From NCBI RefSeq assembly GCF_040782645.1, contig NZ_CP160403.1:868001-932000 (forward strand): a DNA stretch of 64,000 nucleotides, given 5' to 3'. The notes beneath the pieces were generated by a model, which worked only from the letters and a program-made list of their open reading frames with translations, ran no database searches and was not told the origin of the DNA. The stretch comes from Streptomyces sp. HUAS ZL42. GTDB taxonomy: Bacteria > Actinomycetota > Actinomycetes > Streptomycetales > Streptomycetaceae. A program made the translations under genes and the position numbers. Numbering within the stretch: position 1 is the first letter of the stretch; each line of letters begins with the position of its first letter. Shown piece by piece: positions 61,705 through 64,000 of this stretch.

Positions 61705-62495
61705 CCGCTGCCCGTGGACACCCCCTGCGGGAGCATGGGGTTCTCCAGCCCCGCCGCAATGGCACGCAGATCCTTCAGCAGCGCCTCACGGAAGTCGTCG
61801 TCGAGCCGCGCCTTGAGCACCGTGACGCTGATCGCGAAGGGAGCCGAGTCGGTGCGGAAGCCCGTGACCGGCACGGCCAGGCAGACGATGCCCGCTCCCG
61901 CCTCCTCGTCGTCGACGGCGTAGCCCCGCTTCCGGGTCGCCGCCAGGTCCGCCAGCAGCGCGGGCACCGAGGTGAGGGACCGCTCGCTGAGCGCGGGCAG
62001 GGTCGGGCCGCGCAGCCGGTCCTCGGCCCCCGCCGGGTCCAGGGTCGACAGGATGGCCTTCCCGGTCGCCGTGCAGTTCGCGGGGAACCGGTCGCCGATG
62101 TTGGCGGTGAGGCGCAGCGGCTGGGTGCCGTCGTACCTGGCCAGGTACAGCACGTCCAGACCGTCCAGGACGGCGACCCGGGCGGTCTCCCTGGAGATGT
62201 GTGCGCTACGCCGGCACAGCTCGTAGAAGTCACGCAACTGGTCCACTGTGGACAGGTAGCGGCCACCCAGCTCCACCAGCTTGCGCCCCAGGCTGAAGCC
62301 GCTTCCATTGCGCGTGATCATGCCCGCCGCCTCGAGGGAGGCGCAGAGGTTGCCCGTCGAGGACTTCGGCAGACCCCGGGCGCGGGCAAGCTCACTCACC
62401 GACAGCGGGCGGCCTTCCGCCTCACCGAGCGTGTCGAGGATCGCCACCGCCCGCGTCGCCGCCGGGACAAGACTTCCCGGGTCGCCTGCGCTCAC
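61701..62495 (-). CDS. IclR-family transcriptional regulator
   Basis: The 264-residue protein has the IclR winged helix (about 10-75; AVAILDTLGEAEGRPLSVSE, LARARGLPKSSTGNLCASLE) and the C-terminal effector domain (about 85-250; VLDGLDVLYLARYDGTQPLR, NCTATGKAILSTLDP, RKRGYAVDDEEAGAGIVCLA). It is divergent from the cyclase-family gene (186 bp between starts) and upstream of the broken sugar-binding protein. It likely regulates the cyclase/dehydrogenase genes and formerly the sugar genes. The ligand is unknown. Confidence 0.92.
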   Translation of the reverse strand: MSAGDPGSLVPAATRAVAILDTLGEAEGRPLSVSELARARGLPKSSTGNLCASLEAAGMITRNGSGFSLGRKLVELGGRYLSTVDQLRDFYELCRRSAHISRETARVAVLDGLDVLYLARYDGTQPLRLTANIGDRFPANCTATGKAILSTLDPAGAEDRLRGPTLPALSERSLTSVPALLADLAATRKRGYAVDDEEAGAGIVCLAVPVTGFRTDSAPFAISVTVLKARLDDDFREALLKDLRAIAAGLENPMLPQGVSTGSG

Positions 62496-62680
62496 CCACC
62501 GTCAACTCCACCCATCATTCTGTTCGTCGTTCAGCATGTTGTTATTGCCCCTCGTGTCTCTCCGAACGACAATGCCGTCGGCGCACGCTTTGCCGTCGGG
62601 ACTCACCCTGGTCTCCGACCGTAGCGCGCCTTCCGGGCCGGCCGACGACACCCTCCGAGCCTTGGAGCGCTGAGCAGCAC

Positions 62681-63655
62681 ATGACCAGCAGCCCGTCCGA
62701 TTCCCCGCCGCCTCCTTCCGCCCCCTCGAGCCCCCGCAACGGCCGCCGCCTGTCGCGGGACGAGTTCGACACGCTCTTCGACACACTGCGCACCTGGGGC
62801 CGCTGGACTCCCGCCGACCGCGGCGCGTGGAACCGGGTCACCCCGGCCCACGTCCAGCGTGCCACCGCCCTGGTCCGCAGCGGTACCGCCGTTCCGATGG
62901 CTCTGCCCTGGAACACCGTGCCCGGCCCGGACAACGGCAAGCCCGCCCTGCACTACATGTCCGACCTCGGCGATGTGGAGGCTCCCGAGCCGTCCTGCCA
63001 CAAGGACTTCATCGCCGTCGACTACCACGGCAAGGGCGTCAGCCACCTCGACGCGCTCTCCCACATCGCCTATCGCGGTCAGCTCTACGACGGCCGCACC
63101 GCCCGGGAGGTCGTCGACGCCGCAGGCGCCCACTTCGGGGCCGTCTCCGCGCTCGGTCCCCTCGTCACCAAGGGCGTCCTGATCGACCTGCCCGCCGTCC
63201 TCGGCACCGACTGGCTCGAACCCGGCACCGCCGTACACGCCGAAGACGTACTCGCCGCCGAAAAGGCACTCGGCGTGAGCATCGGCGACGGAGACGCGGT
63301 GCTGCTGCGCTCCGGCCACTTCCGGCGCCGCGCCGAACTCGGCGCCTGGAACCCGGACAACGCCAGCGCCGGCTTCCACGTGGGCGCCGTACCCCTGCTG
63401 GCCGAGCGCGGGATCGCCCTGCTCGGCGGCGACGGCGACAGCGACGTACGTCCCTCCCCGGTCGAGGGACTGCACTCCCCCGTGCACGCCCTCGCCATCA
63501 CGGCCATGGGCGTACCGCTGCTGGACAACCTCGATCTGGAGGCGCTGTCCGCCGCCTGCGCGGCAGCGGGCCGCTACGAGTTCCTGCTCGTCGTGGCGCC
63601 ACTGAACGTCCCCGGCGGCACGGGCTCGCCCGTCAACCCCGTCGCGGTGCTGTGA
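62681..63655 (+). CDS. Cyclase-family (kynurenine-formamidase-like) metal hydrolase
   Basis: The ATG at 62681 gives 324 residues. After a Ser/Pro-rich start, the cyclase core appears: FIAVDYHGKGVSHLDALSHI (about 104-123), a variant of HxGTHxDxPxH with metal ligands His and Asp; VLIDLPAVLG; GVSIGDGDAVLLRSGHFRRR; then a late HSPVHALAITAMG. Relatives open amide or lactone rings or dehydrate polyketides, and many act on hydroxyacid or quinoline pathways. Its stop overlaps the next start (TGATG). With IclR divergent, a catabolic operon for a carboxylic acid is likely, though the rest of the operon has been deleted. Confidence 0.88.
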   Translation: MTSSPSDSPPPPSAPSSPRNGRRLSRDEFDTLFDTLRTWGRWTPADRGAWNRVTPAHVQRATALVRSGTAVPMALPWNTVPGPDNGKPALHYMSDLGDVEAPEPSCHKDFIAVDYHGKGVSHLDALSHIAYRGQLYDGRTAREVVDAAGAHFGAVSALGPLVTKGVLIDLPAVLGTDWLEPGTAVHAEDVLAAEKALGVSIGDGDAVLLRSGHFRRRAELGAWNPDNASAGFHVGAVPLLAERGIALLGGDGDSDVRPSPVEGLHSPVHALAITAMGVPLLDNLDLEALSAACAAAGRYEFLLVVAPLNVPGGTGSPVNPVAVL

Positions 63656-63921
63656 TGGCGGGCCTCCGACCGGTCGACGGCCGGTTCACCGTCGGCGTCA
63701 GCCGTGACTTCCTCGACGCGGACGGACGCAACGTCTGGGGCGACATCCGGCTCGGCGAGCTGGACGCCGCCGGAATCGACTGGCACTACCTCCCGCCCGA
63801 CACCGACGAACTCCTCGCCCTGCTGCCGGTGACCGATACGCGGGAGGCGTTCGAACTCGCGGCCGACCCCGCCCGCTCCTGCAAGGTACTGCTGGACTTC
63901 GGCGAGCAAGGTGCGGCCTGA
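63655..63921 (+). pseudogene. Deletion chimera: D-2-hydroxyacid dehydrogenase N-terminus joined to zinc alcohol dehydrogenase C-terminus
   Basis: The 88-residue frame starts MAGLRPVDGRFTVGVSRDFL, DADGRNVWGDIRLGELDAAG, IDWHYLPPDTDELLAL, typical of the first domain of D-2-hydroxyacid dehydrogenases. It then continues VTDTREAFELAADPARSCKV and LLDFG, the unmistakable C-terminus of zinc-dependent medium-chain dehydrogenases. Neither family has both. A deletion of the rest of the first gene and most of the second, in frame, would give this product. It has no cofactor or active site and should be inert, although it is still open and coupled to the cyclase gene. Confidence 0.85.
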
Positions 63922-64000
63922 CGCCGTGTCCGACGCCGCCTCCCCGCACTACGGGTAAGGGGCCGTCGGCCGCCGCGCACAGGCGGTCGCACGCATCGCC

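Overview
The window is high-GC actinobacterial DNA, most likely from a Streptomyces chromosome. GC-rich third codon positions produce long antisense shadow frames. ATGA/GTGA stop-start overlaps are common. The gene families are streptomycete-typical: a BTAD activator, mycothiol-dependent isomerase-like proteins, TerD-like proteins, and GntR, TetR, HxlR, LysR and IclR regulators. I found no rRNA, tRNA, CRISPR array or intact transposase.

Layout. 1-4.9 kb: isomerase-like gene end, a hypothetical gene, then an electrophile/quinone-response locus (NmrA-like, azoreductase and FrnE-like genes divergent from an HxlR regulator) and an aldo/keto reductase pseudogene. 4.96-13.2 kb: a tightly overlapping redox operon (response regulator, sensor kinase, small membrane protein ending TTTGAS, ApbE flavin transferase, ferric-reductase-like membrane protein, NuoF-like flavoprotein, 3Fe-4S ferredoxin), followed by a P1B-5-type metal ATPase with a C-terminal hemerythrin domain. 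13.2-19.8 kb: small secreted or hypothetical genes, gene remnants, a large TerD-domain protein and duplicated intergenic segments. 19.8-24.5 kb: a GntR/FAD-oxidoreductase pair, then a TetR/aldo-keto reductase/quinone oxidoreductase operon behind a perfect 26-bp-arm palindrome. 24.8-33.5 kb: pentapeptide-repeat protein, small P-loop kinase, secreted EEP hydrolase, MFS exporter, a scrambled cupin/tautomerase pair, amino-acid permease and a hypothetical.

33.8-40.6 kb: a NACHT-WD40 pseudogene, an unknown protein with a cytosolic-looking subtilase carrying a helix-hairpin-helix module, and a convergent BTAD regulator. The two convergent gene ends are separated by an exact 97-bp tandem duplication. 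41-48.9 kb: a LysR regulator and an aerobic form I CO dehydrogenase operon (coxMSL, a coxI-like gene fused to a YHS domain, coxD, coxE). 49-54.4 kb: methyltransferase, double VOC protein, zinc-ribbon microprotein, membrane proteins and a leaderless substrate-binding-like protein. 54.4-59.8 kb: a sulfatase, its formylglycine-generating enzyme and a betaine-type binding lipoprotein, with a LysR regulator. 60-64 kb: a DUF3224 pseudogene, a composite sugar-binding-protein/transaldolase remnant, an IclR regulator, a cyclase-family gene and a deletion chimera of two dehydrogenase genes.

The most promising new biology is the 4.96-10.76 kb redox operon. Its small membrane protein ends exactly in an ApbE-type flavinylation motif and lies directly upstream of apbE, suggesting a minimal FMN carrier without an FMN_bind domain. 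The window is also rich in small-scale rearrangements (micro-inversion, tandem duplication, deletion fusions, decayed paralogue ends). All functional statements come from reading motifs and context by eye; no searches were run.
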